DNA of 64,000 bases from Opitutaceae bacterium (lineage in GTDB: Bacteria > Verrucomicrobiota > Verrucomicrobiia > Opitutales > Opitutaceae): assembly GCA_028284385.1 (NCBI GenBank), contig JANQRT010000052.1, positions 186,001 through 250,000 on the forward strand, given 5' to 3'. How positions within the stretch are numbered: the stretch's first letter is position 1; every line of letters starts with the position of its first letter. This document shows positions 26,782 through 36,752 of the stretch, one piece after another. The notes beneath the pieces were generated by a model. It was not told the origin of the DNA, made no database searches, and was given only the letters and a program-made list of their open reading frames with translations. Position numbers and translations under genes: made by a program.

Positions 26782-27912
26782 ATGAGAACGGGATTGGCAG
26801 AGGATCAATTCGACTGGAGGGGTCCGGCTGCGCGTCTACGGAGACTCTCGCTTCTAAGGCTGTTCGGCGAGCTTTTCATTCCTCCAAAAGGACACCGCGT
26901 CGTTCCGACTTCATCAGGCATGATGCTCATCATTATTGGACTGTGTCTCGGTCTCGCTGCCTACAACACGGAGAACAATATTCTTTTCGCTGCCCTCTCG
27001 CTGCTTCTTTCCACGATTATTTTGAGTGGCATTGTCTGTTGGTCCAACTTTCAAAGCGCTCGTTGGCGCCTCGAATCCAGCTCGATCTTTCGGGTAGGTG
27101 AAACGGGCGATATTTCGATCGTCGTCGAGAACGCGAAGCGCAGATTTCCGATGTTCTGTATTCAATTCGATATTGATTGTCTGCAGAATGCCACCGAGCG
27201 AACGCTTTATTTGAAGGATGGTCTAGAACCCGGTGAGTCCACTAGGCTGTTATGGAAATTCCAGCCTAAAAAACGATGCAGGGAAATCATTCGAATCCGT
27301 GACGCCGTATCCGTTTTCCCCTTCGGTTTTCTTCGCAAGCATATTGCTGGAGAATGCGAAAACGAAATAAAGATATGGCCTGCGCGTATCCCCTATCAGG
27401 AATTCCGCGCGAGTGGAGGTGGATTTTCCTACCAGGGGCTAAGCACTAAGCTAAAAGGGGCCACAGGCGAGCTAGTGGGTTTGCGCAATTACGTGAAAGG
27501 CGATGCGCCTAGATCGATTCATTGGAAAGTATCCGCTAAACAAGGACGCTTAGTTGTCAAACAGAATGCCGCCGAAAGCCAGTCCCTGTATTCAATTCTA
27601 GTCGATACATCAAGCTATCTGTGGCAGAATGAGGCGAGCTTCGAAAGGATGTGTTCATTCGTAGCCACCCTTGCGGAAGATCTGTTCCTTAGTGGTAAAT
27701 TAGACAGTTGCGGTGTCGCTGGAGGGACATCGATCAAGGTTAATCGGGTGGCTGATCTGGAAACCTTTTTCGACGAGCTCGCTGTAATTGAACCGGTTGA
27801 CGCTGCCGCTTCGACAAGCGAGCTCAACTCGAAGAATACAATCGTCTTCAGTCCGTTGGACGGAGGCGCTGTTGGAGCGTTTATCAATGGATTCAAGGTC
27901 GCGCAAGCCTAG
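26782..27912 (+). CDS. DUF58-domain membrane protein
   Basis: A 376-residue protein with two adjacent membrane spans at about 45-62 and 67-87 (MMLIIIGLCLGLAAY and ILFAALSLLLSTIILSGIV), a beta-rich middle region, and the DUF58 signature YVKGDAPRSIHWKVSAKQG. It is a VWA-like fold found next to moxR genes. The longer ORF from 26713 begins with TTG inside moxR; the ATG at 26782 leaves a 19-bp gap after moxR. The 3' end overlaps the transglutaminase gene by 26 bp, implying coupled translation. Confidence 0.88.
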   Translation: MRTGLAEDQFDWRGPAARLRRLSLLRLFGELFIPPKGHRVVPTSSGMMLIIIGLCLGLAAYNTENNILFAALSLLLSTIILSGIVCWSNFQSARWRLESSSIFRVGETGDISIVVENAKRRFPMFCIQFDIDCLQNATERTLYLKDGLEPGESTRLLWKFQPKKRCREIIRIRDAVSVFPFGFLRKHIAGECENEIKIWPARIPYQEFRASGGGFSYQGLSTKLKGATGELVGLRNYVKGDAPRSIHWKVSAKQGRLVVKQNAAESQSLYSILVDTSSYLWQNEASFERMCSFVATLAEDLFLSGKLDSCGVAGGTSIKVNRVADLETFFDELAVIEPVDAAASTSELNSKNTIVFSPLDGGAVGAFINGFKVAQA

Positions 27913-30103
27913 TACTGAAGAGCTCCACATGCTCAAGTGGCTGATAGGTTCCCTAACAGGGCTTGTCGCTGTATCCACTTTATTCAATTTGGAAGGCCAC
28001 AATCTTCTTCCTGCGAGAGTGGCTTTGATTTTCATTGGTTCGTGTCTGCTCTTTCCAAAGCTCTATGTGAGCATTCCGACTTGGGGTTGGAAGGTCTACG
28101 CGTTCAGTATCATTCCCCTTTTGGCAATCGATATCCTGGCGAAGGAAACGGCTACCGCGATGATGAATCTAAATACCTGGCTTATCATTTATCGCTCGGT
28201 AAATCATAATAGTCGAAGAGAGGAAATGCAGCTTATCCTGCTGTGCCTTTTTCTGATGGTAATGGTCGGGATTCTAACATCGACTGTAGTATTTGGATTG
28301 CAACTACTTATCTTTGCTGGCCTAGCTGCCGCATTCCTTGTAACGGGATCGATACTCGAATGTAAAAACGAGGGGAGCTCCGAATCGGCTCATCGTCTTA
28401 AGGATTGGTTGAAGTCCTTCTCCTGGTTTGAATTATCGAAAGCGATACGGTTCAGATCAGCGGCTCTAGGAGCGTGTCTGTTTCTAGGCCTAATTGGTCT
28501 TTCGGGAGCTGGTTTTCTCGTCATCCCTCGTATCGACATAGAGAATAAGGTCACTCTATTCGAGATGGCTCCACGTTCCACGCAGACTGGATTTTCGGAT
28601 ACGATTTCATTGGGCGAAGTCACGGATATCAAGAAGAACAACGGAATCGCTCTTCGAGTGGACGTGGCCAGCGAAGGGATGACCCCAAGCGTTCCTTATT
28701 GGCGAATGCTGGCTTTGGATGAATACGACAACGGGAAGTTTTCTCTTTCACGCGGATTGAAGGACTATCTCAAGGGGGGATCCGCTGCTCCGCGCCACGC
28801 TCGCCGCTATTGGCAGAAAAAGGAGTTTTCGACGATTCCCAGCGATTCGGCGAAGGACCGTTGGACATTTTTCCTTGAGCCTGGAGTCAGTCGCTATTTG
28901 CCAATTGTAGGTGGTTTTAGCCAGTTGACTATTTCTGAGCTGGAAGATCTTTCGGTGGGTCCGCAAATGCATATTTTCGCCCTGAAAAAGCCGGCCTCCA
29001 AGATGATCTCCTATCAGCTGGAGAATGTTGATTTTCAGGGATCCATTCCCGCTAGCTCATTCGATGATCTCTCGGCATTTTTCACGGAATTGGCCATAAA
29101 TGGAGACGCATCAAATAGTAACCAGTATCCCAATACGCTGTTGCAGCTTCCCGAAGAAAGAAATTCTACTCGATACCTTCGGGAAATCGCTTTCCAGCTT
29201 ATCGGTGACGACGAGCTTTCGGCGACCGAGTTTGCAGAGAGAGCTGTTCGCCATCTCAGCGATGGGCATCGCTATTCGATGCAAATTTCATTGCCTAAGA
29301 ATGAGGATATAAGCGATCCCGTTATTCGTTGGATGCAAAGCGATTTGCCGGGGCATTGTGAATTTTTCGCCTCCTCGTTTATCCTTCTCGCTCGCGCGGC
29401 AGGGTATCCCGCGCGAGCGGCGGTTGGATTCAAAGGCGGTTCCTGGAATGCCTTTGAGCAGTATTTTATGGTTCGCAATGCGGACGCTCACGCCTGGGCG
29501 GAGATTTATGATGGAAACGGTTCCTGGATAAGAGTGGACCCCACGCCTGGCTCCCCATCGCCAACGACAAGACCGTCATTGGTTTCTATTGAGCATCAGC
29601 CTGCGGAATCCGGTTCTGCTGCCTACATGGATAGTCTTAGGATGCTTTGGTACCGTCGCATCGTGAATTTCGATGAAGACGCTCAAAAGGAGGCTGCCGT
29701 TCAGCTCAAGGAATTCATTACCGCTTACATCAATGTAGCAGAACTGTGGGCGACTCACGTTGTTTTCTACCTATATGAATGGGCTAGGTCTCCTTGGAAT
29801 ATTTGGCGTATTCTTTATATGGTGACGCTTGGAATTATTTTGATATCCGCTTTATTAATACAGCGAAATCTTGCCTTGAATTTCAGGGAGCTAATAGTCG
29901 CCCCTTTTCGACGCGGGGATCCAATTCGGAGAAAAGCTGGCAAGCTTTTGCGTAAAATCGAGACCTCTTTTCAAGGCGAAGAGAGTGAAAAGCCCCTCGA
30001 TTGGAACGAAGTGATTGCTCGCTTGCGACGTCTCCGGTTCGGTCCAAAAGAATCATGGCCGAATCCTCGAATCGTCTTTAGGGAAGCGAGACGTCTGCTA
30101 TGA
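27887..30103 (+). CDS. TgpA-like transglutaminase-domain membrane protein
   Basis: A 738-residue inner-membrane protein with several N-terminal membrane spans (DUF3488-like), a periplasmic transglutaminase-like domain, one further span near 640-660, and a C-terminal cytoplasmic tail. The catalytic triad is visible: Cys491 in GHCEFF, His535 in ADAHAWAE and Asp551 in RVDPTPG. The ATG at 27887 overlaps the DUF58 gene; a Met 14 codons later is possible. It completes the moxR-DUF58-tgpA operon. Its end overlaps the convergent mrdA by 26 bp. Confidence 0.9.
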   Translation: MDSRSRKPSTEELHMLKWLIGSLTGLVAVSTLFNLEGHNLLPARVALIFIGSCLLFPKLYVSIPTWGWKVYAFSIIPLLAIDILAKETATAMMNLNTWLIIYRSVNHNSRREEMQLILLCLFLMVMVGILTSTVVFGLQLLIFAGLAAAFLVTGSILECKNEGSSESAHRLKDWLKSFSWFELSKAIRFRSAALGACLFLGLIGLSGAGFLVIPRIDIENKVTLFEMAPRSTQTGFSDTISLGEVTDIKKNNGIALRVDVASEGMTPSVPYWRMLALDEYDNGKFSLSRGLKDYLKGGSAAPRHARRYWQKKEFSTIPSDSAKDRWTFFLEPGVSRYLPIVGGFSQLTISELEDLSVGPQMHIFALKKPASKMISYQLENVDFQGSIPASSFDDLSAFFTELAINGDASNSNQYPNTLLQLPEERNSTRYLREIAFQLIGDDELSATEFAERAVRHLSDGHRYSMQISLPKNEDISDPVIRWMQSDLPGHCEFFASSFILLARAAGYPARAAVGFKGGSWNAFEQYFMVRNADAHAWAEIYDGNGSWIRVDPTPGSPSPTTRPSLVSIEHQPAESGSAAYMDSLRMLWYRRIVNFDEDAQKEAAVQLKEFITAYINVAELWATHVVFYLYEWARSPWNIWRILYMVTLGIILISALLIQRNLALNFRELIVAPFRRGDPIRRKAGKLLRKIETSFQGEESEKPLDWNEVIARLRRLRFGPKESWPNPRIVFREARRLL

Positions 30104-32027
30104 CCGGATTCTCTGGCCGCAAGTCCTCCGGGTGCTTTTCGAAATACTTTCTTAGAACGTAGTGAGCAATAGGCGCGGCATTCGTTCCCCCTCCATGACC
30201 TTCGTCCAGATTCTTCCCTTCTACGATAAGCGCTAGGGCAATCTTAGGATCGTTGGCAGGAGCGAAGGCCACAAACCAGGCGTGCTCCAGAGTGCCTTCT
30301 TTTCTTCTAACTTGAGCCGTTCCAGTCTTCCCTGCGATACGAGAGCCGTTAACGTCACGCAGATTGGCGAACCGGCCAGTGCCATCCCCATCCTGAACAA
30401 CCTTTTCCATCCCTTCTACGATCGCCCTGTGGAGCTCTTCGGGAAGCCCAAGGGGCCTTGGAGCGGGTCGGTTGCCGAGCTGCTTTGGAGATTGCTTTAT
30501 GATGCTCGGCTGAGTGATGACTTCATTCCTTGCAATGGAACCGGTAAGCAAGGCCATTTGCAAAGGCGTTATGAAAAGAAAGCCCTGTCCGATTGCCATA
30601 TTGGCCGTGTCGCCAGGAAACCACACCATCCCGTGTCTCTTTTTCTTGTAGGCCTTGGTAGGAACAATCATGTGCCGGGTCTCGTTGGGCAGATTTATTC
30701 CTGACGGTTTATCGAGCCCCAAGAAGATGGCTTCTTGGCTTAAAAGATCCACCCCCGTTCGAAGCGCGGCATTATAAAAGAAGATATTGCAGCTTTTCTT
30801 AATCGCGTCCCGCAACGCGATAGGTCCGTGGTGATTACCGCTATGGCAAACGAACTTAGTGCCCGCTACCATCATGTGATTCTTACACTCGAAGACTGTG
30901 TGTTCGTCTATCATTTCCGATTTCAATCCAGCGATGGCGGTAACTAGCTTGAATGGCGAGCCGGGCGGGTAGGGTCTTCTGATCGCCTTATTTTCCCAGC
31001 CGCCTTTTTCTTCGATGGTTTTGAATGTCTCGCTGGAAATGCGAGGCGAGGTATCGTTTAAGTCGAAGTCCGGCTTGCTGACCATTGCCAGTATTTCAAC
31101 CGTATCCAAATCTATGGCTACAAGGGCCCCTTCGCTTTCGTATTTGTCGAACTGCTCTTCGGCCACCAGCTGGAGGTCCATATCGATAGACAAATGAAGG
31201 TCGGTTCCTTTTTGCGGAAATTTTCGCTGAACAGGATCCTTGTATTGGTTTCCAGCGACGTCGATGATCCAGATCTCTGTCCCCATGCTCCCTTGGAGAG
31301 GTTCATCGTAGTACTTTTCGATGCCGTCTCTTCCGAAAATGCCTTTCGACTGAAAGGTTCTTAAATCTCCGCCTGGCAGTCCTTCTTCCGGCTCTAGCAG
31401 GCTTGTCGAAACGTATCCAATTGCATGGGCAGCGGCTGACTCATAAGGGTAGTGGCGAACTGATGACACGTATACATCAACTGCCGAGTTTATGGGCTCG
31501 GATTCCAAAAGAATGGCGAATTCCTCGCGGGTCAGATCGTCGATCAGTTTAAACGGCAAGTATGTATTCGTTTCATAATGCCTTGTCAGTGACTTCGCGT
31601 CGACTTTCTCGTCTCTGCCAAGCATCAGATTGATGTTATCAAGATAACTCTGTATTACGTTGGCCCTGGCTTGGATGGTGAGTTGTCGATTGCTTGGTCG
31701 ATTCTGTTTTTCGCGATAGTCTCTGACCAAGCTGAGCCACTCCGCTCTGAATGCTTTTTGTATCGATTTATCGGATAAATGTACGACGGCGGAAAACTGC
31801 GGACGGTTGGCAACAACGAGTCGGCCATCTCTATCGAACATATTCCCACGCGGCCCTGGAGTGAGGATGCGTCTCTGGATTTGCCGTTTTCCTTGCTCAA
31901 GATATTCGCTCGACTCGATGATCTGACGATAGCCGAGCCCGCCCGCCAGACTCATTAGAACTGCGCCAAGAATGGCGTAGAAAATCCATAGTCGCGCTTG
32001 ATATTTTTGATGCTCTTCAGGAGTCAT
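30078..32027 (-). CDS. mrdA: Penicillin-binding protein 2 (cell elongation transpeptidase)
   Basis: A 649-residue class B PBP that crosslinks peptidoglycan during rod elongation. One N-terminal membrane anchor lies at about 13-33. The dimerisation domain includes the TPGPRGNMFDRDGRLVVANR block. The transpeptidase motifs are SPFK with Ser357 as nucleophile, SCN as the SxN motif, and KTGTAQ. It is the last gene of mreB-mreC-mreD-mrdA and overlaps mreD by 4 bp. rodA is not found next to it. Confidence 0.96.
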   Translation of the reverse strand: MTPEEHQKYQARLWIFYAILGAVLMSLAGGLGYRQIIESSEYLEQGKRQIQRRILTPGPRGNMFDRDGRLVVANRPQFSAVVHLSDKSIQKAFRAEWLSLVRDYREKQNRPSNRQLTIQARANVIQSYLDNINLMLGRDEKVDAKSLTRHYETNTYLPFKLIDDLTREEFAILLESEPINSAVDVYVSSVRHYPYESAAAHAIGYVSTSLLEPEEGLPGGDLRTFQSKGIFGRDGIEKYYDEPLQGSMGTEIWIIDVAGNQYKDPVQRKFPQKGTDLHLSIDMDLQLVAEEQFDKYESEGALVAIDLDTVEILAMVSKPDFDLNDTSPRISSETFKTIEEKGGWENKAIRRPYPPGSPFKLVTAIAGLKSEMIDEHTVFECKNHMMVAGTKFVCHSGNHHGPIALRDAIKKSCNIFFYNAALRTGVDLLSQEAIFLGLDKPSGINLPNETRHMIVPTKAYKKKRHGMVWFPGDTANMAIGQGFLFITPLQMALLTGSIARNEVITQPSIIKQSPKQLGNRPAPRPLGLPEELHRAIVEGMEKVVQDGDGTGRFANLRDVNGSRIAGKTGTAQVRRKEGTLEHAWFVAFAPANDPKIALALIVEGKNLDEGHGGGTNAAPIAHYVLRKYFEKHPEDLRPENPVIADVSLP

Positions 32028-32560
32028 CGAGCTTCCCTTTGCTCTTCTGCCAGCCTTATTCCGAAGAAGGCTAGGGCTTCAGTTTGGAGGACGAAAAAGG
32101 ACTGATTCACAATCGCTATGACAATCAAGCTCGCTATCATGTTCAGTCCCGTATGGAAATAGTTAACTCCCTGACTAAACGAGCTGCCAGCAACGAATAA
32201 AGTGTATGCCAGAAAGATAAGAATGTTGATCAGCTGTGAAACGAAAAAGGCTAGAGGGATGGATTCGCGTCGGAGTCGATTTCTAAAGCCGACCACTAAG
32301 CTATGTAAAGCGACCATAATGGCCAACGTGGAGCCGAATGGGAGAGGCGATTTGCTGTCCAGGTAAAACGCTATGGGAATCAGCGACAGTAGTCCTTGCG
32401 AATAGTTCAGCATTAACGCGCTGTACGAGATGAGCATGCCAGTGATGATCACGTTTATGGATACAGTGGCCAAATAGAAATTCAACTGAGTTATGATGAA
32501 TAGGGCCATGAAATGTCCCATTGAAACCACTAGCCATCGGTTATTGGCGATCGAGATCAT
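32024..32560 (-). CDS. mreD: Rod shape-determining protein MreD
   Basis: A 178-residue integral membrane protein with about five hydrophobic spans, matching MreD in size and position between mreC and mrdA. It acts with MreB and MreC in the elongasome. Sequence conservation in MreD is low, so the call rests on topology plus order. Start and stop overlap both neighbours: TAATG with mreC and ATGA with mrdA. Confidence 0.88.
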   Translation of the reverse strand: MISIANNRWLVVSMGHFMALFIITQLNFYLATVSINVIITGMLISYSALMLNYSQGLLSLIPIAFYLDSKSPLPFGSTLAIMVALHSLVVGFRNRLRRESIPLAFFVSQLINILIFLAYTLFVAGSSFSQGVNYFHTGLNMIASLIVIAIVNQSFFVLQTEALAFFGIRLAEEQREAR

Positions 32561-33399
32561 TACGGTTGCGAGTCCAGGATTGGGATTAATACCGCGACTT
32601 CGTTCAGGTGGGTCAGACGGCTATCGAGCTCCACATCGCCGTCCAGGAACATTCCTCCTGCTCCTTGACGGAGGTTTTTAATATAGCCCACCGGAAGCCC
32701 TGGAGGAAAAACGCCACCCAAGCCAGAAGTCAGAAGTCGAGGCAGGTTGTTGGGATCGACCACTTTAATATCCGTAGGAACGTATTCGGCAATGCCTCTC
32801 GGTTTGCCAAAGGCGCTGGATTGCGTTCCAGTATAGCTGATGACTCGATTGTCGCCTTCCAGTACCACTGCCAAGCGAATATCGATATTGCTGATCAGGT
32901 TTACGACGGACGTATACTTTCTGACTTCCTGAACTCTTCCGACCACTCCGCCTGTAAAGACCACAGGAGCCCCTGGCCTAACATTATGGATACTTCCCTT
33001 GCGGATGATCAGCTGGCGCCACCAGGAATTGAAATCTCTTTCAACCACGCGGGCGATTTCATAGCGATAGCCGGGGCGCGAAGGCAGTTGCAGTAGTTCC
33101 TCGAGCCTGGCGACTTCTTCCGCTAGCGACTGGTTTTCCACGACCTTAAGTTCGTAGACGGAATTCAAACGAGCCAAATCCTTACCGGCTTCGTAGATTT
33201 CGTCTTTGGATTGCAGGCGTCCCGCCCAGAAATCCTGAAGCTCTCTTATGTACGATGCGGTCACTGAGACCGGAGCCTGGAATTCATAGAACGTCGTCTT
33301 GAGTAGTGATTTTATGAAGACAGGCGCGAGAAGCCAGAAAACAACTACGCTGATAAGAGCGATAAAAGGACGAAATTGGATGAGTTGTTTTCTAAACAA
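32560..33399 (-). CDS. mreC: Rod shape-determining protein MreC
   Basis: A 279-residue MreC: one N-terminal membrane anchor (about 13-30), a coiled-coil stretch near 60-95 (LNSVYELKVVENQSLAEEVA), and the paired beta-barrel domains with VVERDFNSWWRQLIIRKGS and GVVGRVQEVRKYTSVVNLIS. It scaffolds the elongation complex in the periplasm. The start appears to be TTG (33397-33399), since no ATG is suitably placed. Confidence 0.94.
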   Translation of the reverse strand: MFRKQLIQFRPFIALISVVVFWLLAPVFIKSLLKTTFYEFQAPVSVTASYIRELQDFWAGRLQSKDEIYEAGKDLARLNSVYELKVVENQSLAEEVARLEELLQLPSRPGYRYEIARVVERDFNSWWRQLIIRKGSIHNVRPGAPVVFTGGVVGRVQEVRKYTSVVNLISNIDIRLAVVLEGDNRVISYTGTQSSAFGKPRGIAEYVPTDIKVVDPNNLPRLLTSGLGGVFPPGLPVGYIKNLRQGAGGMFLDGDVELDSRLTHLNEVAVLIPILDSQP

Positions 33400-33427
33400 A
33401 ACTCAGCTACTCCATAGCTTTAGGCCC

Positions 33428-34459
33428 TTAGTCTTTGGAATCGCTAGCCACGTAGGGCAGAAGAGCGTTTAGTTCTGCCAGCACGGCTCCAGATCCATTG
33501 GCCACAGCGCTGAGAGGATCGTCTGCAATGGTAACGGGGAGTCCGGTCCGGTCGCAGAGCAGTCGGTCGATGCCACGCAGAAGAGCGCCTCCTCCAGCTA
33601 GAACGAAACCGCGATCCACCAAGTCGGCCGAAAGTTCTGGCGGACAGCGTTCCAGCGCGTTACGCACGGCTTCCACAATCGCGTTGACGGTATCGTTTAA
33701 CGCTTCGCGAATTTCCTGCGAGGTCACGTGAATCGTTTTGGGAAGCCCTGCTACTGAATCGCGCCCCTTAACTTCGAGTGTCATTTCTTCATCCAACGCG
33801 TAGGCCGAGCCGATACGAAGCTTGATCTCCTCCCCGGTTCTTTCGCCAACTAGCAGGTTGTAGGCTCGCTTCATGTAGTTGATAATCGCGGCGTCGAGCT
33901 CGTCTCCGCCAACTCGAATGCTTTTCGCATAGACTACGCCGGCTAGGGAAATGATGGCAACCTCTGTAGTGCCCCCTCCAATGTCCACGATCATGTTGGC
34001 AGCTGGCTCTTCAACCGGAAGACCGACGCCGATGGCGGCGGCCATGGGCTCTTCCAGAAGCATCACGTCTCTGGCTCCCGCATGGGTGGCCGATTCTTTC
34101 ACTGCTCGCTTCTCGACTTCCGTTATGCCTGACGGAATGGCTATCACCACGCGAGGAGGAATGATCTTGGCGGTTTGGACGCGTTTGATGAAGTAGCGTA
34201 GCATGGCCTCCGTGATATCGAAGTCCGCGATGACGCCATCCTTCATTGGACGGATGGCGGTGATGTTTCCGGGGGTTCGCCCAAGCATCTTCTTTGCCTC
34301 GTCTCCAACGGCTAGAACTTTTCTCGTTCCGCTATGAATCGCAACCACACTTGGTTCGCGCAAAACGATGCCTTTATCTTTGGAATAGACTAGCGTGTTA
34401 GCCGTTCCCAGATCGATACCGATATCGTTAGAGAAGAGTCCGAGGAGGTTGCGCCACAT
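33428..34459 (-). CDS. mreB: Rod shape-determining actin homolog MreB
   Basis: A 343-residue bacterial actin that forms membrane-bound filaments guiding cell-wall synthesis. The phosphate-1 motif IGIDLGTANTLVY is at about 13-25, phosphate-2 DIGGGTTEVA in the middle and the adenosine motif LAGGGALLRGID near 290. The N-terminal MWRNLLGLF is an amphipathic membrane-binding helix typical of Gram-negative MreB. It heads the mreBCD-mrdA operon, with 28 bp to mreC. Confidence 0.97.
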   Translation of the reverse strand: MWRNLLGLFSNDIGIDLGTANTLVYSKDKGIVLREPSVVAIHSGTRKVLAVGDEAKKMLGRTPGNITAIRPMKDGVIADFDITEAMLRYFIKRVQTAKIIPPRVVIAIPSGITEVEKRAVKESATHAGARDVMLLEEPMAAAIGVGLPVEEPAANMIVDIGGGTTEVAIISLAGVVYAKSIRVGGDELDAAIINYMKRAYNLLVGERTGEEIKLRIGSAYALDEEMTLEVKGRDSVAGLPKTIHVTSQEIREALNDTVNAIVEAVRNALERCPPELSADLVDRGFVLAGGGALLRGIDRLLCDRTGLPVTIADDPLSAVANGSGAVLAELNALLPYVASDSKD

Positions 34460-34589
34460 GAATGCCTAAGATGTTCAATAAAAGGACGTTTTGAATCAAG
34501 CGTTTAAACGGCTCATTCTTAAAACGCAAATTTGAATACACTAATTGTAGAAATCTGCAAGCGCGAGACGCCATCCTAGAGCGGATACG

Positions 34590-34620
34590 AAAAAACCTGC
34601 GTCTCTACAGAGAGCGCAGG
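34590..34620 (-). terminator. Terminator of tatA
   Basis: CCTGCG (34596-34601) pairs with CGCAGG (34615-34620), extended inside by TCTC/GAGA with a bulge. On the minus strand it is followed by six U (34590-34595). It lies 36 nt after the tatA stop. Confidence 0.85.
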
Positions 34621-34655
34621 CTTTGCCTAAAGTTGTAATGAAATTGTAAAGACAA

Positions 34656-34916
34656 CTAGTCGTTAACCACGGTCTTTTGTTTGTCGTCGATCGTTTTCTT
34701 CTGCTGCGGCTCCGGTTCTTCTTCCATGGCCGTACGGATATCCTGCTCTACTGACGACGTGGCCTTTTTAAATTCCTTGATGGATTTGCCCATGCTTCTG
34801 GCTAGTTCCGGAAGTTTCTTGGCTCCGAAGAGAAGAATGAAAATCACGAGAATGACCACGATTTCCGGCCAGCCAAAATTTGGCAGTAATGCGAAGTAAG
34901 GTTGCATGACGTTCAT
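34656..34916 (-). CDS. tatA: Twin-arginine translocase subunit TatA/TatE
   Basis: An 86-residue protein with one N-terminal hydrophobic helix (about 15-33) directly followed by FGAKKLPELARSMGKSIKEF, the TatA signature amphipathic helix, and a charged tail. It forms the protein-conducting assembly for folded Tat substrates. TatB and TatC are not nearby. The ATG at 34916 is used; a second Met at position 4 is possible. A terminator follows. Confidence 0.95.
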   Translation of the reverse strand: MNVMQPYFALLPNFGWPEIVVILVIFILLFGAKKLPELARSMGKSIKEFKKATSSVEQDIRTAMEEEPEPQQKKTIDDKQKTVVND

Positions 34917-34999
34917 TGTACTATGCCTCTTAAGGCTTTGACAGTTTTAAATTGCTCTTGTTTTCGGCTCTTAAATGCAAGCTGGTCAGGGGGCTTGAA

Positions 35000-36718
35000 C
35001 TACTGAAGGTTCTTCTGATTTTGAGATAGAAACGTATTTGGGCCGTCGAATTGCTCGTTTTCGAAGAAGCCGTGCAACTGGCGAATACGGGTTGGATGAC
35101 GCATTTTGCGAAGCGCTTTGGCTTCAATCTGACGAATGCGCTCCCGGGTGACTTTAAATTGTTTTCCAACTTCTTCCAGCGTACGGCTGTAGCCGTCAAC
35201 GAGGCCAAATCGAAGTGAAAGCACCCGCCTTTCACGCTCCGTCAAACTATCGAGAACGTCGATAATCTTCTCTCGCAGAAGGCTGAATGCGGTCTGGTCG
35301 TAAGGATTTTCCGCCGACTTGTCTTCAATGAAATCGCCGAAATTGGTGTCGTCTCCATCGCCAACCGGACTTTGCAGGCTGATGGGTTGCTGAGCCATTT
35401 TCATGATGGTCTGCACCCGTTCGACTGGTAGAGCCATTTCTTCCGCCACTTCTTCCGGAGTGGGTTCGTGGCCGTATTCCTGAAGCAGCTGCTTCTGCAC
35501 CTGCATGACCTTGTTCAAGGTCTCGATCATGTGCACAGGGATACGAATGGTTCTAGCCTGGTCGGCTATAGAGCGAGTAATGGCTTGGCGAATCCACCAA
35601 GTAGCATAGGTCGAAAATTTATAGCCTCGACGGTATTCGAATTTTTCCACCGCTTTCATCAGCCCCATGTTGCCCTCCTGAATCAGATCGAGGAAAGACA
35701 GGCCGCGATTGGTGTATTTTTTGGCAATGGAGATGACGAGGCGAAGATTCGCTTCCACCATTTCCGTTTTCGCCTGATGAGCCTGCTTTAGAAATTTGCG
35801 AACTTCGGAAATCAGTCGGGTCAATTTATCAGGGTCTATGCGGTGCTTGTCGTGCAGATCGTCGAGTTCCTGGTTGAGGGCGTCCGTCTTGATCATGGCA
35901 TCCCTCTGAGTCTTTGGCTTTTTCGCTCGATCGAGTAGTCGATAGATTTTGCTGATTCTTGAAAGGTCTTTGCCAATCGACTCGTCTAGATGCTCCTCAT
36001 AGACTTTCAGTTTGAAAAAGAATTTCGGGAAATTTCCCCTCAGAGCGTTCTCCTGCTTGCGGAATTTGGAACGCATTTTCTTTTTGGCATCCGCGTCTTC
36101 CTCTTCGCGAAGTTCGTTCCAGGTCTTCTGGATTCGCTCGTAGGCCTTGCGAGTCTTTTCAAGTAGGCCGGGCAGCTCCTGGAAGTAGGTTTCCCGATTT
36201 TCGATTTTCTTGTCGATTACGATTCGATCGAATCGCTCTTCCCGATTTAGCAGTTTCTCCGCTAGATCTATGGTCAGGTCGGCTACTAGTCCTACTGAGA
36301 AAAGGGCTTCCTGAGCTTTGAGTTCAGCGCTTTCAATACGCTTTGAAATTTCGACTTCCTGTTCCCTGGTTAGCAGGGGCACCTGTCCCATCTGCTTTAG
36401 GTACATGCGGACAGGATCGTCCAGAATATCGTGCTGATTGGCCTTGGTTTGCTCTTCTTCGGCTTGCTCCTGCTTCTGCTTGTAGGAGTCAACTTCCGCA
36501 GGATCGAGGATGTCGATCTCCAGATTTTGCAGGATGGAGATCACATTATCTATATCATCCTGATTATCGATGCCTTCCGGAAGAGCGTCGTTGATGTCGC
36601 TATAGGTTAGATAGCCTTGTTCCTTGGAAAGCCGAATAAGATACCGAATGCGTTCGTTGATCTGGTTTTTGGTCAGTCCGGGCTTTTTAGTGGCGTCGCT
36701 TTTTTTCTTCCTTGGCAT
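35000..36718 (-). CDS. rpoD: Primary RNA polymerase sigma factor RpoD
   Basis: A 572-residue housekeeping sigma-70. Region 1.1-like helices lie at the N-terminus, region 1.2 begins at [20 protein letters not shown] (about 102-121), and a non-conserved region with many charged helices follows. Region 2 has [36 protein letters not shown]; region 3 has [11 protein letters not shown]; region 4 has [20 protein letters not shown] and [20 protein letters not shown]. It follows dnaG with 34 bp between them, the classic macromolecular synthesis arrangement without rpsU. Confidence 0.97.
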   Translation of the reverse strand: MPRKKKSDATKKPGLTKNQINERIRYLIRLSKEQGYLTYSDINDALPEGIDNQDDIDNVISILQNLEIDILDPAEVDSYKQKQEQAEEEQTKANQHDILDDPVRMYLKQMGQVPLLTREQEVEISKRIESAELKAQEALFSVGLVADLTIDLAEKLLNREERFDRIVIDKKIENRETYFQELPGLLEKTRKAYERIQKTWNELREEEDADAKKKMRSKFRKQENALRGNFPKFFFKLKVYEEHLDESIGKDLSRISKIYRLLDRAKKPKTQRDAMIKTDALNQELDDLHDKHRIDPDKLTRLISEVRKFLKQAHQAKTEMVEANLRLVISIAKKYTNRGLSFLDLIQEGNMGLMKAVEKFEYRRGYKFSTYATWWIRQAITRSIADQARTIRIPVHMIETLNKVMQVQKQLLQEYGHEPTPEEVAEEMALPVERVQTIMKMAQQPISLQSPVGDGDDTNFGDFIEDKSAENPYDQTAFSLLREKIIDVLDSLTERERRVLSLRFGLVDGYSRTLEEVGKQFKVTRERIRQIEAKALRKMRHPTRIRQLHGFFENEQFDGPNTFLSQNQKNLQ

Positions 36719-36752
36719 AAGTGTATTGGGATGCCGCGTAGGCGGGATTGGG